This document shows positions 15,045-23,927 of a DNA stretch of 27,390 bases, piece after piece. Below the pieces are notes generated by a model. That model had not been told where the DNA came from. It worked only from the letters and a program-made list of their open reading frames with translations, and did not search any database. Within the stretch, counting starts at the first letter, position 1. The number at the start of each line of letters is the position of its first letter. A program made the translations under genes and the position numbers. Source of the DNA: Parafilimonas sp. (GTDB lineage Bacteria; Bacteroidota; Bacteroidia; Chitinophagales; Chitinophagaceae); assembly GCA_025927795.1 (NCBI GenBank), contig JAICKT010000009.1, forward strand, positions 1-27,390, written 5' to 3'.

Positions 15045-17453
15045 ATGTTTAAAAACTATTTTAAAACTGCATGGCGTAATCTTATAAAAGATAAGATGCA
15101 TTCATTCATCAATATAATCGGTTTGTCAATTGGAATGACAGTGGCGATACTGATTGGTTTGTGGATGTATGATGAACTTTCATTCGATAAAAACTTTGAA
15201 AATTATGATCACATCGCACAAGTAATTCAAAATGTTTCAAACAATGGTGAAGTGCAAACATGGTGGCAAGTTCCTTATCCTTTAGCGAATGAATTGCGCA
15301 CACATTATGGCAGCGATTTTAAACATCTTGCAATGGCGGTTAATTGGGGCGATCATAAAATCACCATATCTGACGGTAATTCAAATTCAACCGATGCTAA
15401 AATATTAAAATCAAATGGTGGCTTTTTTGAAAAAGAAATGCCCGGGATGTTTACGCTTGATATGTTGCAGGGCAGGCGTGATGCGTTAAAAGATCCTTCT
15501 TCTGTTTTAATATCAGCCTCTGCAGCAAAAGCATTTTTTGGTAATGAAAATGCAATAGGGAAAATTTTAAAGATTGATCAATATCAGCCTGTAAAAGTTG
15601 CCGGTGTTTATAAAGATTTTCCGCACAATTCAACATTAGCAAAACTTGATTTTATCGCTTCGTGGGATTTTTGGTATCACAGCAATAATAATTTGAAAGA
15701 CATGACAGACCCATGGAGACCAAATTTTATAACGCTATTCGCGCAAATAAATGATAACGCAAATTTCAGCAACGTATCAGCAAAAATTAAAGATGCGAAA
15801 CTTAATAAAGTAAATGAGCAATTGCAAAAAAAGAAACCTGCTTTGTTTTTAGAGCCAATGAGCAAATGGCATTTGTATTCTGAATTTAAAGATGGCGTAA
15901 ACACCGGCGGAGCTATTAAATATGTAAAAATGTTTGGCGTTATCGGTTTATTTGTTTTGCTGTTAGCCTGCATAAATTTTATGAACTTAAGCACTGCACG
16001 CAGTGAAAAACGTGCGAAAGAAGTTGGCATAAGAAAAACAGTTGGCTCATTAAGAAGTCAGCTTATATTTCAATTTTTCGCAGAATCTTTATTAACAGTA
16101 ACATTTGCATTCATCATATCTGTACTGCTTGCGTGGCTCGCATTGCCATTCTTTAATACAGTCGCGGATAAAGACATGCATATTTTATGGAGCAATGCTG
16201 CGTTTTGGTTAATTGCTGTTGCATTCATTATAATTACTGCAGCCATTGCAGGAAGTTATCCAGCATTTTATCTTTCTTCATTCAGACCGGTGAAGGTTTT
16301 GAAGGGAACATTTAAAGCAGGTCGTTTTGCAGCTATTCCGCGCAAAGTATTGGTGGTGCTGCAATTCAGCGTTTCAGTTTCATTAATTATAGGAACCGTT
16401 ATCGTTTATCAGCAAATACAATTTGCAAAAAATCGTCCTGTAGGATATTCACGTGCAAATCTCATCACCATACCAACACCAGATTCTACAATTCATACGC
16501 ATTTCAATGCGATAAGAGATGAACTGATGCGCACAGGTGCGGTTGCATCTTTTGCTGAATCAGAAAGTCCTACAACCGGTATCTGGAATAGCACCAGTGG
16601 TTTTAGTTGGCCAGGAAAAGATCCGAATCTCTCAACCGATTTTGGTGTGGTTACAGGTTCTTATGATTTTGGAAAAACGATTGGATGGGAAATAAAAGAA
16701 GGCAGAAGTTTTTCAAGAGATTATGCAACAGATTCCGCTGCTGTTATTTTAAATGAAGCGGCTGTGCAATATATGAATTTGAAACACCCTGTTGGTGAAA
16801 CCATGACGTGGTGGGATCAGCCTTTGAAAGTAATTGGTGTAATAAAAAATATGGTGATTGAATCTCCTTATGATGAAGCGCGACCTGTTATTTATCCGTT
16901 GTTAAATTACCAGGGGAATGTAGCAATTATAAAATTGAACCCTTTGGTTAGTGCAAGCAATGCAATAAAAAACATTGAAAGTATCTTCAAAAAATATGAT
17001 CCTGACCAACCATTCGAATACAAGTTTGTAGATGATGATTATGCGTCAAAATTTGATAATGAAGAACGCATTGGTAAGCTCTCAGGAATTTTTACCATGC
17101 TTGCAATTGTTATTTCATGCTTGGGTTTATTTGGGTTAACATCGTTTGTTGCAGAACAACGTAAGAAAGAAATTGGTGTAAGAAAAGTTTTAGGCGCATC
17201 TGTGTTTAGCGTTTGGAACTTATTATCAAAAGATTTTGTAATGCTTGTTGCTATTTCGTTTTTAATTGCTGTGCCACTCTCTTATTATTTTATGCATAAC
17301 TGGTTGCAGAATTATAGTTATCGCACACAATTATCGTGGTGGATTTTTACTGCAGCCGGCATTGGTGCAATCGTAATAACATTAATCACAGTAAGCTTCC
17401 AGGCGATAAAAGCAGCAATCGCAAATCCTGTAAAGAGTTTAAGAACGGAATGA
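15045..17453 (+). CDS. FtsX/MacB-like ABC transporter permease (permease 1)
   Basis: An 802-residue inner-membrane protein with duplicated MacB/FtsX architecture. One N-terminal helix (21-42) is followed by a large periplasmic domain (about 45-290), three helices (about 297-316, 345-370, 387-410), a fifth (435-457), a second periplasmic domain (about 460-675) and three C-terminal helices. Both FtsX modules carry their conserved cytoplasmic motif: EKRAKEVGIRKTVG (321-334) and EQRKKEIGVRKVLGAS. No ATPase is encoded next to it, so it needs one made elsewhere. Related MacB/LolCDE-type systems act on substrates at the outer leaflet or in the periplasm rather than pumping across the membrane; the substrate here is unknown. 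It is a paralogue of the 21371 gene (both start MFKNYF and end NPVKSLRTE) and shares its upstream regulatory module. Confidence 0.9.
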   Translation: MFKNYFKTAWRNLIKDKMHSFINIIGLSIGMTVAILIGLWMYDELSFDKNFENYDHIAQVIQNVSNNGEVQTWWQVPYPLANELRTHYGSDFKHLAMAVNWGDHKITISDGNSNSTDAKILKSNGGFFEKEMPGMFTLDMLQGRRDALKDPSSVLISASAAKAFFGNENAIGKILKIDQYQPVKVAGVYKDFPHNSTLAKLDFIASWDFWYHSNNNLKDMTDPWRPNFITLFAQINDNANFSNVSAKIKDAKLNKVNEQLQKKKPALFLEPMSKWHLYSEFKDGVNTGGAIKYVKMFGVIGLFVLLLACINFMNLSTARSEKRAKEVGIRKTVGSLRSQLIFQFFAESLLTVTFAFIISVLLAWLALPFFNTVADKDMHILWSNAAFWLIAVAFIIITAAIAGSYPAFYLSSFRPVKVLKGTFKAGRFAAIPRKVLVVLQFSVSVSLIIGTVIVYQQIQFAKNRPVGYSRANLITIPTPDSTIHTHFNAIRDELMRTGAVASFAESESPTTGIWNSTSGFSWPGKDPNLSTDFGVVTGSYDFGKTIGWEIKEGRSFSRDYATDSAAVILNEAAVQYMNLKHPVGETMTWWDQPLKVIGVIKNMVIESPYDEARPVIYPLLNYQGNVAIIKLNPLVSASNAIKNIESIFKKYDPDQPFEYKFVDDDYASKFDNEERIGKLSGIFTMLAIVISCLGLFGLTSFVAEQRKKEIGVRKVLGASVFSVWNLLSKDFVMLVAISFLIAVPLSYYFMHNWLQNYSYRTQLSWWIFTAAGIGAIVITLITVSFQAIKAAIANPVKSLRTE

Positions 17454-17554
17454 AGTCCATCCAACTTTCACCAGGGGAAGACTAACAGGCTTATATTATA
17501 GTGAACAACATTAAATCATAATCGAACTAAAAAATCTTTCTCTTAAGAGAGGCA

Positions 17555-19315
17555 TTAACTTACTCTTGCGCCTTTCAACAATTTATCTACAGCATCAGTA
17601 AATGAACCTGCACGTGTAACTTCGCCTGCGTTCACAAAAAATATTTCATCAGCGTTTTCTATTGTATTTAAGCGATGCGCTATAATAATGCGCGTAGTGG
17701 TGTCAGGTAATTTCTTTAATATTTCTTCCAATAACTGTTCTGTCACCGTATCAATATTCGCAGTGGCTTCATCAAGAATTAATACTTCAGGATTGCGCAA
17801 TACAGCACGCATAAATGCAATTAATTGTTTTTGTCCTAAACTAATATTATCTCCGCCTGATGTTACTTTTGTTTGAAGCCCGTTTTCAAAAATAGTAAGC
17901 AAGCTTTGCAGGTTGGCTTCTTTTATAACCTGTTCAACCTGTTCATCAGAATAATTTTGATACTGCTCGTTTCCATATAAAATATTATCCTTTATAGTTC
18001 CTGTAAATAAAAAAGGTTCCTGTAAAATGAAGCCAATTTTTTGCGAGCGTTCTTCAGGTTTATAAGTGCGAATATCTTTACCATCGAGAAAAACAATTCC
18101 TGTTGTTGCATCATATAAACGTGCAATTAAAGAGGCAGTAGTAGTCTTGCCTCCGCCTGTTGGCCCAACAAAAGCATAAGTTTTTCCGCTTTCTAATTTT
18201 AAAGAAATATTGTGTAAAATTTCTTTACTGTCGGCATATTTAAAATGTACATTTCTAAATTCGATTAATGCATCTGATGATTCCCTTTTTGTATCGGTAA
18301 TTGTAACAAGGTCAGTATTCAACGAAAGAATTTTTGTTATCCTGTCCCAGCCTGCCATTGCCACCTGGAAACTTGTCCAGAGCGTTGCAAGCTGCCTCAG
18401 CGGATTATAGAAATAAGTAACATAAGCGAGATAACTAACCAACAATCCAATTGAAAAACTTCCTGTTGAAATAAGATAAATGCCGTAAGCCAATACCGTT
18501 AATTGCGCCAGTCCTGTAAACAAACCATACACGGGTAAAAGAAGATTATTAGTTAACCCTGCTGCAACAGCAGTTTTATAATTTTGGCGATTGGCTTCAT
18601 TAAAACGCTTCCTGAAATAATCTCTCCTGTTGAATGCGATAATCACTTTAAAATTATTCAGGCTTTCCTGTATTTCAGCGCTCATTCCTCCAACACTTTT
18701 TAAATTCATTGCATTCTTTTTTTTCATCCATGGCGAAATCAATTTCGTAAAAATAAAAATGCACAATGCAGGAACAAGTGCGGCAACACCAAGATTAAAA
18801 TGAATCGCTAATAAAAATATTCCTGAACCAGCCATTGTTACAATGCTGCCAATAAACTGCATAAGTGATTGAGAAAAAAATGTATTTAGTTTATCAGTAT
18901 CATTATTTACTCTTGAGATTAAATCACCCGCTTTATTCGCATTAAAAAACGCAACCGGTAATGATTGTAATTTATTAAATATCGTATTGCGCAATGTGAA
19001 CAGCATTCTTTGTCCAATGCTGCCCATTAGTTTAGTTTGAAAATAACTTGCAAACAAACCCACTAAATACATAACGAGCAGTATAGATGAAAACACAAGC
19101 ACACCATGATATTGTTTATGCTGCACATACTTATCAATTGTGTAACCTATTATTAAAGGACCAAGTAAATTAAGTGTTGAATTAAGCAATATCGCACCTA
19201 ATGCCACTAATAGATTTTTCTTTTCGTGCGATATGAGTTGCAGCAAACTTTTAAGCGCTGAATATGTTGACACTTTTTCGTCCTTTCCCGGAAGTGCGTT
19301 AAGATTGTAATTCAT
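17555..19315 (-). CDS. Heterodimeric ABC exporter, subunit with the catalytic ATP site
   Basis: Encodes 586 residues from the ATG at 19315. An upstream ATG (19354) would overlap the preceding gene by 56 bp and add an unlikely 13-residue leader, so 19315 is preferred (17-bp overlap). Six transmembrane helices (about 35-310) precede a nucleotide-binding domain with Walker A GPTGGGKT (384-391), Q-loop Q432, signature ISLGQ (491-495, deviating from LSGGQ), Walker B VLILDE with catalytic E516, and switch His H547. The partner upstream lacks the Glu and His but has a perfect LSGGQ. Together they make one active and one degenerate ATP site, as in TM287/288 and BmrCD-type multidrug or lipid exporters. 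Substrate unknown. Confidence 0.92.
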   Translation of the reverse strand: MNYNLNALPGKDEKVSTYSALKSLLQLISHEKKNLLVALGAILLNSTLNLLGPLIIGYTIDKYVQHKQYHGVLVFSSILLVMYLVGLFASYFQTKLMGSIGQRMLFTLRNTIFNKLQSLPVAFFNANKAGDLISRVNNDTDKLNTFFSQSLMQFIGSIVTMAGSGIFLLAIHFNLGVAALVPALCIFIFTKLISPWMKKKNAMNLKSVGGMSAEIQESLNNFKVIIAFNRRDYFRKRFNEANRQNYKTAVAAGLTNNLLLPVYGLFTGLAQLTVLAYGIYLISTGSFSIGLLVSYLAYVTYFYNPLRQLATLWTSFQVAMAGWDRITKILSLNTDLVTITDTKRESSDALIEFRNVHFKYADSKEILHNISLKLESGKTYAFVGPTGGGKTTTASLIARLYDATTGIVFLDGKDIRTYKPEERSQKIGFILQEPFLFTGTIKDNILYGNEQYQNYSDEQVEQVIKEANLQSLLTIFENGLQTKVTSGGDNISLGQKQLIAFMRAVLRNPEVLILDEATANIDTVTEQLLEEILKKLPDTTTRIIIAHRLNTIENADEIFFVNAGEVTRAGSFTDAVDKLLKGARVS

Positions 19316-21020
19316 AGTGGCTGGTACTTTTTTGTGAGTTGAGCAACTGTACATATTCCGGGCTGGTATGTATTAAATCTTCATGCTTGCCTGATGCTAT
19401 CAGTTCACCCTGCATCAATAAAATTATCCGCTCATATTTTTCAACGGTGGTAATTTTTTGTGTAACAGAAAGCAACGTGAGTTCGGGATAATTTCTTTGT
19501 ATGTTGTCCAATATTTTCATTTCAGTATTACTATCAACACGCGCTGTAAAATCATCAAGCAATAATATTTTTGGATTTAATGCAAGTGCACGTGCAAGCA
19601 TAATGCGTTGCTTTTGTCCGCCTGAAAGACTCGAGCCTCGCTCAGAAACAATCGTGTTTAATTTTTCCGGAAGATTATTTATGAATTCTTTTAGCTCTGC
19701 TGTATCAATCGCTTTTTGTAAAGATTCATCTGTAACGGTATCACTGAATGCAATATTCTCGCGAATACTCATATTAAAAATGATGCTATCCTGGAAAACA
19801 AAAGCTACCTGCTGATGAAATGATTCGCTGTTATATTCTTTAATAGTTCTTCCATCAAATTTTACTGAACCGGAAGAAGGGTTTATTAATCCTGTTAATA
19901 AATAAAGTAACTGTGTTTTGCCGGCAGCGGTAGGTCCAATCACTGCCATCTTTGAACCTGGTTTAACAGTAAAAGATATATTTTTTAAAACAGGAGTCTG
20001 TCCATATAATACGTTTACGTTTTGTAATTCAATTTCTCCTTTTAATGCTTCGGTAATTGTTCCTGTTTCCGGTTGTTCGGGTTTATCAATAACATTACTT
20101 ATGCGCTGATAAGATGCAGTTGCCTGTGCAATTACATTACTCATAAAACCAATAATCAATATAGGAAATATGAGCATGGATAAATAACTATTAAAGGCTG
20201 CAAAATTTCCAAGGCTCATGCTGCCATCGATAACAAAACGACCGCCCAATGCAAGTATGCTTAATGCAGCCATGTTAGAAGTAAACGTAATTACCGGAAC
20301 GAGCCCGGCAAAAAGTTTAAGTATAGAAAGCCCGTAGTGTTTTGCTTTGGTATTAGCCTCAAGAAATTTATTATATTCCGGAATTTGTGAGTTGACCACT
20401 CTTATTATCGCTGCACCCAAAATACTTTCATTAAGTACTTTATTCAACCAGTCAATTACACCTCTGCTTTGTATAAATAATGCTCTTACTTTTTTTAATA
20501 CAACAAAAAATGTAATACCAATAATCGGAATAATTGCAATTACACATAATGCAAGTTTCCAGTTAATGATTATGAGCAATATGCTTGTACCAATAATGAT
20601 AAATAAAGAAGATATAATTGATACGATTGCCTGTGATATGAAAAGTTTTATCGAATCAACATCTGCAGTAAGATTGGTTAATAATTTTGATGGATTTGCT
20701 TCTTCAATAAATGCATACGATTGTTTTGATATTTTATCAGAAAGTTTTGTTCTTAAATCGCGTGCTACACGTTCGGATGCATAAGTCTGTATAATACTTT
20801 GCAAATAAGTAAAAACAAATATGCATACAACTGCTGCAATAAATTTCAGAATAACCGGCTTAAATAAAAATGTATGATTGGTGAACGCATCTATACTCTG
20901 GGAAATGATTTTGGGAATCCATAAATTTATTCCATTGCTTAAAAGCGTAAAAACTATCAGTAATAATATTATGCCTAAGTAGGGTTTCAGTAAATTTAGT
21001 ATGCCGGGTTTTTTCTTCAT
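19299..21020 (-). CDS. Heterodimeric ABC exporter, subunit with the degenerate ATP site
   Basis: Encodes 573 residues. Six transmembrane helices (about 15-300) precede a nucleotide-binding domain: Walker A GPTAAGKT (362-369), Q-loop Q410, canonical signature LSGGQ (465-469), Walker B ILLLDD with Asp490 in place of the catalytic Glu, and Gln521 in place of the switch His (SVTQK). These two replacements are the known mark of the non-hydrolysing half in asymmetric type IV (B-family) exporters. Its gene overlaps the downstream subunit gene by 17 bp, so the two are co-translated. A TATCTTTG -7 box lies about 65 bp upstream. The pair sits between, and opposite to, the two FtsX-like permease genes. 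Confidence 0.92.
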   Translation of the reverse strand: MKKKPGILNLLKPYLGIILLLIVFTLLSNGINLWIPKIISQSIDAFTNHTFLFKPVILKFIAAVVCIFVFTYLQSIIQTYASERVARDLRTKLSDKISKQSYAFIEEANPSKLLTNLTADVDSIKLFISQAIVSIISSLFIIIGTSILLIIINWKLALCVIAIIPIIGITFFVVLKKVRALFIQSRGVIDWLNKVLNESILGAAIIRVVNSQIPEYNKFLEANTKAKHYGLSILKLFAGLVPVITFTSNMAALSILALGGRFVIDGSMSLGNFAAFNSYLSMLIFPILIIGFMSNVIAQATASYQRISNVIDKPEQPETGTITEALKGEIELQNVNVLYGQTPVLKNISFTVKPGSKMAVIGPTAAGKTQLLYLLTGLINPSSGSVKFDGRTIKEYNSESFHQQVAFVFQDSIIFNMSIRENIAFSDTVTDESLQKAIDTAELKEFINNLPEKLNTIVSERGSSLSGGQKQRIMLARALALNPKILLLDDFTARVDSNTEMKILDNIQRNYPELTLLSVTQKITTVEKYERIILLMQGELIASGKHEDLIHTSPEYVQLLNSQKSTSHYELQS

Positions 21021-21084
21021 TCAGATATTCTTTTTATGTTGACGTATTATCTTTCAGAATACTTTAAGCTTTTTTAAAAAAGTG

Positions 21085-21092
21085 CAAAGATA
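21085..21092 (-). promoter_or_regulatory. -7 box TATCTTTG for the ABC exporter operon
   Basis: The minus strand reads TATCTTTG, identical to the box before the BatD-like gene, 65 bp upstream of the exporter ATG at 21020. No convincing -33 TTG at the usual spacing. Confidence 0.5.
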
Positions 21093-21155
21093 AATAGCAT
21101 TAAAGTTTAGACTTTTGTTCGTCAGGTTTTATTATTATTATAACAGGAAATTCAC

Positions 21156-21171
21156 TGAACATAACCGAACA
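21156..21171. promoter_or_regulatory. Distal dyad-type site upstream of permease 2
   Basis: TGAACATAACCGAACA differs from the proximal site TGTTCATTTCCGAACA only at positions 3-4 and 8-9 (AA for TT each time). It starts exactly 22 bp upstream of it, two helical turns. CCGAACA is kept intact, so one half-site is strong and the other weak. Confidence 0.5.
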
Positions 21172-21177
21172 TAAAAT

Positions 21178-21193
21178 TGTTCATTTCCGAACA
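21178..21193. promoter_or_regulatory. Proximal dyad site upstream of permease 2
   Basis: TGTTCATTTCCGAACA is the exact reverse complement of the 16-mer at 14877-14892. Its first base is 68 bp before the -24 GG, identical to the distance upstream of permease 1 (14877 to 14945; 21178 to 21246). Confidence 0.65.
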
Positions 21194-21243
21194 CTTTAAA
21201 CAATGTGATTTTATAAAACCTTTATCTGCAAAGGGTTTCGGCA

Positions 21244-21262
21244 TTGGCACAACCATTGAAAC
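21244..21262 (+). promoter_or_regulatory. Sigma-54-like -24/-12 promoter of permease 2
   Basis: TTGGCACAACCATTGAAAC has GG at 21246-21247 and GA at 21258-21259, ten bases apart. TTGGCAC is the canonical sigma-54 -24 core, and 15 of 19 positions equal the permease 1 element. The start would be near 21271, giving a leader of about 100 bases. Confidence 0.7.
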
Positions 21263-21370
21263 TTTTAATAGGATAACTGTGCATAGTCAGCATTCAAGGT
21301 TTCAAAACAAAAAATTAATAGCAACGCTGTATTAAGATATTGTATAAATCATAAGGCTAAAACCTCTTCA

Positions 21371-23791
21371 ATGTTTAAAAATTATTTTCTTCTTGCAATA
21401 AGAAATATGCGCAAAAACAAGCTGCATACTTTTATTAATACACTTGGTATGGTGGTAGCATTTGCGTGCAGCATTTTTATTGTACTAATGGTATATCGTC
21501 ATCTTACTTATAATGATTTTGAGATAAACAAAAACAAATTGTATAAAGTTTACAATTATGCTATCGGGCCGAATGGAGAAGAAACCGGAACCGCGATGCC
21601 ATATCCTTTAACGCCTGCATTAAAAACGGAAAATATTGGAATTGCAAAAGCAACCAGTATTCTTAATGGCGGTAAGCTTGTTCGCTATAAAGATAAAACG
21701 CTTGACATGGGTACTACTATGGTGGATGAAGATTTCTTAAACATGTTTACATTTCCTGTGATAAAAGGAAATGCATCAAATCCATTAAGCAGTATAAGTA
21801 ATGCGGTGCTTACAGAAAAAAGTGCAAAAAAATTATTTGATAAAGAGAACCCTATCGGAAAACCAATCGAAGTAAAACTTGAAGGCAACTGGTACAAACT
21901 AATTGTTACTGCTGTGGTAAAAGATTTTCCCGAAAATTCTACTATAAAATTTTCTGTATTAGCCCGCACAGAATTATATCCTCCCTATGCTGAAATGCGC
22001 AACATGTGGGATAGCCGTAACCATTCCGTGTATGTGTTATTGGCAAACAATACAAATCAAAAAAATGTGGAAGGCCGATTAAGAAGTGTTGTAAAAAAAT
22101 ATACGCCGGATAATGTAGCGCTAGCAAAAAAAGATGGATATAAACCTGATAATAATGGCGACTATAGCAGCTTGCGTTTATTACCATTTACTGAAGAACA
22201 TTTTAATACACAATTGGGCAGCGGTGGCACAGTAAACAAAGCATTTTTGTATGTGCTGATACTTATTAGCAGCGTTATTGTTTTAATTGCGTCATTCAAT
22301 TTTGTAAATCTCAATATTGGTTTATCGTTTACACGCACAAAAGAAATTGGCATACGCAAATGCCTTGGCGCTGGTAAAAAACAAATATGGTTACAAGTAT
22401 GGGGCGAAAGTTTTTTGATGGTATTTGTATCAATGATTATTGCTTTAAGTATAGTTTTATTACTGATAAAAAATTTCAACAAAGTTTTTGATTTGAATAT
22501 GAGCGCTTCTATGTTGTTTCAGCCAATTATAATTATTACGCTGGTAGCATTAATCGTCATAGTTTCTTTCATCTCGTCCGGCTATCCTTCATCAATAATG
22601 GCAAAACTGAAAACCGTAGAAATTTTAAAAGGAAAAATATCAGTAAAAAAACCCGGCATCTTGCGCAATGCACTTATTGTAACACAATTTACAATTGCAA
22701 TTGTACTTATGTGCAGTACGGTTATTATTTACCAGCAATTCGATTATTTGCGTTCTGCACCTTTAGGCTACAACACTACATCCGTTATAAGTATTCCTAT
22801 AAAAAATGATGAGAAAGGAAGAGATATAATTGCGCAACTCCGCACCAGGCTTGCAACACAGACTGCTGTACTTGCTGTTTCGGGTAGTGATGTTAATATT
22901 GGTATAGGCGAAGACCATAGTTCAAGCACTTCTATAACATGTTTTACTTACGGTGATAAAACAATTTGCGGACAAGTAATTAATGCTGATTATGATTTCT
23001 TAAAAACCTTAAGTATAAAGCCATTGTCTGGTCATGATTTTACAATGGAATATGCCGCCGATACAAGCACACAGATTATAGCTACAAAAAGTTATGCTGA
23101 TGAATTTGGCAAAAAAGCTGTTGCAGGTTTTTCTTATTATGGTGATAGCGCACAACCGCCTACAAAAATTGTTGGTGTAATACCTGATATTCAAATTAAA
23201 TCACTCAGCGATAAACAAAGACCTGTTTTAATTTATTTAAGCCAGGGAAAAAACATGGATTATGCATGGATAAAAGTGAATACCGCTAACCCTGTTGCAA
23301 CAATGAACATGATTAAAAAAGTGTATGCACAAATAGAGCCCGGCGTTGAGTTCCAGGGTTCTTATGTAAACGAAAATATTGATCGCTTATACAAAGAAGA
23401 AAAAATAATGGCGAACATGTTTACTGTTGCCGCAGCAATTGCTATTATTCTTTCCTGTATGGGCTTGTTTGGAATTGCTTCTATCATAACACGGCAACGC
23501 GTAAAAGAAATTGGTGTTCGTAAAGTATTGGGTGCAACAGTTAGCAACATTTTTACATTGGTAAGTAAAGAATTTATCAAACCTGTAATCATTGCATTTT
23601 TTATTGCTGTTCCTGTTGGCTGGTGGGCAATGGATAGCTGGCTGCAGGATTATACGCATCGCGTAAGCATACATTGGTGGGTATTTGCAATTGCGGGAAC
23701 AGCAGCATTTACCATTACAATTTGCACTGTAAGCTTTCAATCAATTAAAGCAGCGTTAGCAAATCCGGTGAAGAGTTTAAGAACGGAATAA
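21371..23791 (+). CDS. FtsX/MacB-like ABC transporter permease (permease 2)
   Basis: An 806-residue paralogue of the 15045 gene with the same plan: N-terminal helix (about 20-43), large periplasmic domain, three helices, a fifth helix, second periplasmic domain, three C-terminal helices. FtsX motifs are TRTKEIGIRKCLGAG and TRQRVKEIGVRKVLGAT. The ends (MFKNYF, NPVKSLRTE) are almost identical to permease 1, while the periplasmic domains differ much more, so the two may handle different ligands under the same control (inference). No ATPase partner is in the window. The upstream region carries the same dyad-dyad-(-24/-12) module. Two stem-loops follow the stop codon. Confidence 0.9.
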   Translation: MFKNYFLLAIRNMRKNKLHTFINTLGMVVAFACSIFIVLMVYRHLTYNDFEINKNKLYKVYNYAIGPNGEETGTAMPYPLTPALKTENIGIAKATSILNGGKLVRYKDKTLDMGTTMVDEDFLNMFTFPVIKGNASNPLSSISNAVLTEKSAKKLFDKENPIGKPIEVKLEGNWYKLIVTAVVKDFPENSTIKFSVLARTELYPPYAEMRNMWDSRNHSVYVLLANNTNQKNVEGRLRSVVKKYTPDNVALAKKDGYKPDNNGDYSSLRLLPFTEEHFNTQLGSGGTVNKAFLYVLILISSVIVLIASFNFVNLNIGLSFTRTKEIGIRKCLGAGKKQIWLQVWGESFLMVFVSMIIALSIVLLLIKNFNKVFDLNMSASMLFQPIIIITLVALIVIVSFISSGYPSSIMAKLKTVEILKGKISVKKPGILRNALIVTQFTIAIVLMCSTVIIYQQFDYLRSAPLGYNTTSVISIPIKNDEKGRDIIAQLRTRLATQTAVLAVSGSDVNIGIGEDHSSSTSITCFTYGDKTICGQVINADYDFLKTLSIKPLSGHDFTMEYAADTSTQIIATKSYADEFGKKAVAGFSYYGDSAQPPTKIVGVIPDIQIKSLSDKQRPVLIYLSQGKNMDYAWIKVNTANPVATMNMIKKVYAQIEPGVEFQGSYVNENIDRLYKEEKIMANMFTVAAAIAIILSCMGLFGIASIITRQRVKEIGVRKVLGATVSNIFTLVSKEFIKPVIIAFFIAVPVGWWAMDSWLQDYTHRVSIHWWVFAIAGTAAFTITICTVSFQSIKAALANPVKSLRTE

Positions 23792-23809
23792 CTTAAACTT
23801 TTTTGTCTC

Positions 23810-23833
23810 ATAAGTAAATAGTTGTTTACTTAT
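23810..23833 (+). repeat. AT-rich stem-loop after permease 2
   Basis: ATAAGTAAA (23810-23818) pairs perfectly with TTTACTTAT (23825-23833) around a 6-base loop, 19 bp past the stop codon. It lies immediately before a GC-rich hairpin; the two may act together in 3'-end formation. Confidence 0.5.
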
Positions 23834-23836
23834 ATG

Positions 23837-23860
23837 GGTCGCTTTTCCAGGCGACCTTCT
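23837..23860 (+). terminator. Probable terminator of permease 2
   Basis: GGTCGC (23837-23842) pairs with GCGACC (23851-23856) around TTTTCCAG, followed by TTCTTAATT. The stem is GC-rich but the T-run is short and interrupted. It lies between the plus-strand permease and the minus-strand synthase gene ending at 23928. Confidence 0.55.
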
Positions 23861-23927
23861 TAATTAAAATTAAATCAATAAGGCTGATTAATGATAGTGA
23901 CAACGTTATTAATTATATCAGCAATTA

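Larger units (their letters stand above)
21021..21370. other. Divergent regulatory region between the ABC exporter and permease 2
   Basis: A 350-bp gene-free region. The exporter side holds a TATCTTTG -7 box (minus strand, 21092-21085) and a 14-bp palindrome of CT6A6G type (21069-21082) in the leader. The permease side holds two 16-bp dyad sites (21156-21171, 21178-21193) and a -24/-12 element (21244-21262). A half-site TGTTCG lies at 21116-21121. Confidence 0.6.

Noticed and set aside
17539..17550. TCTCTTAAGAGA palindrome as a terminator between permease 1 and the exporter
   Set aside because: No loop and no T-run; too short and AT-rich to act as an intrinsic terminator.
20347..20784. 145-codon plus-strand ORF
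   Set aside because: Antisense to the transmembrane domain of the ABC exporter subunit, so its hydrophobic look is a mirror of that gene.
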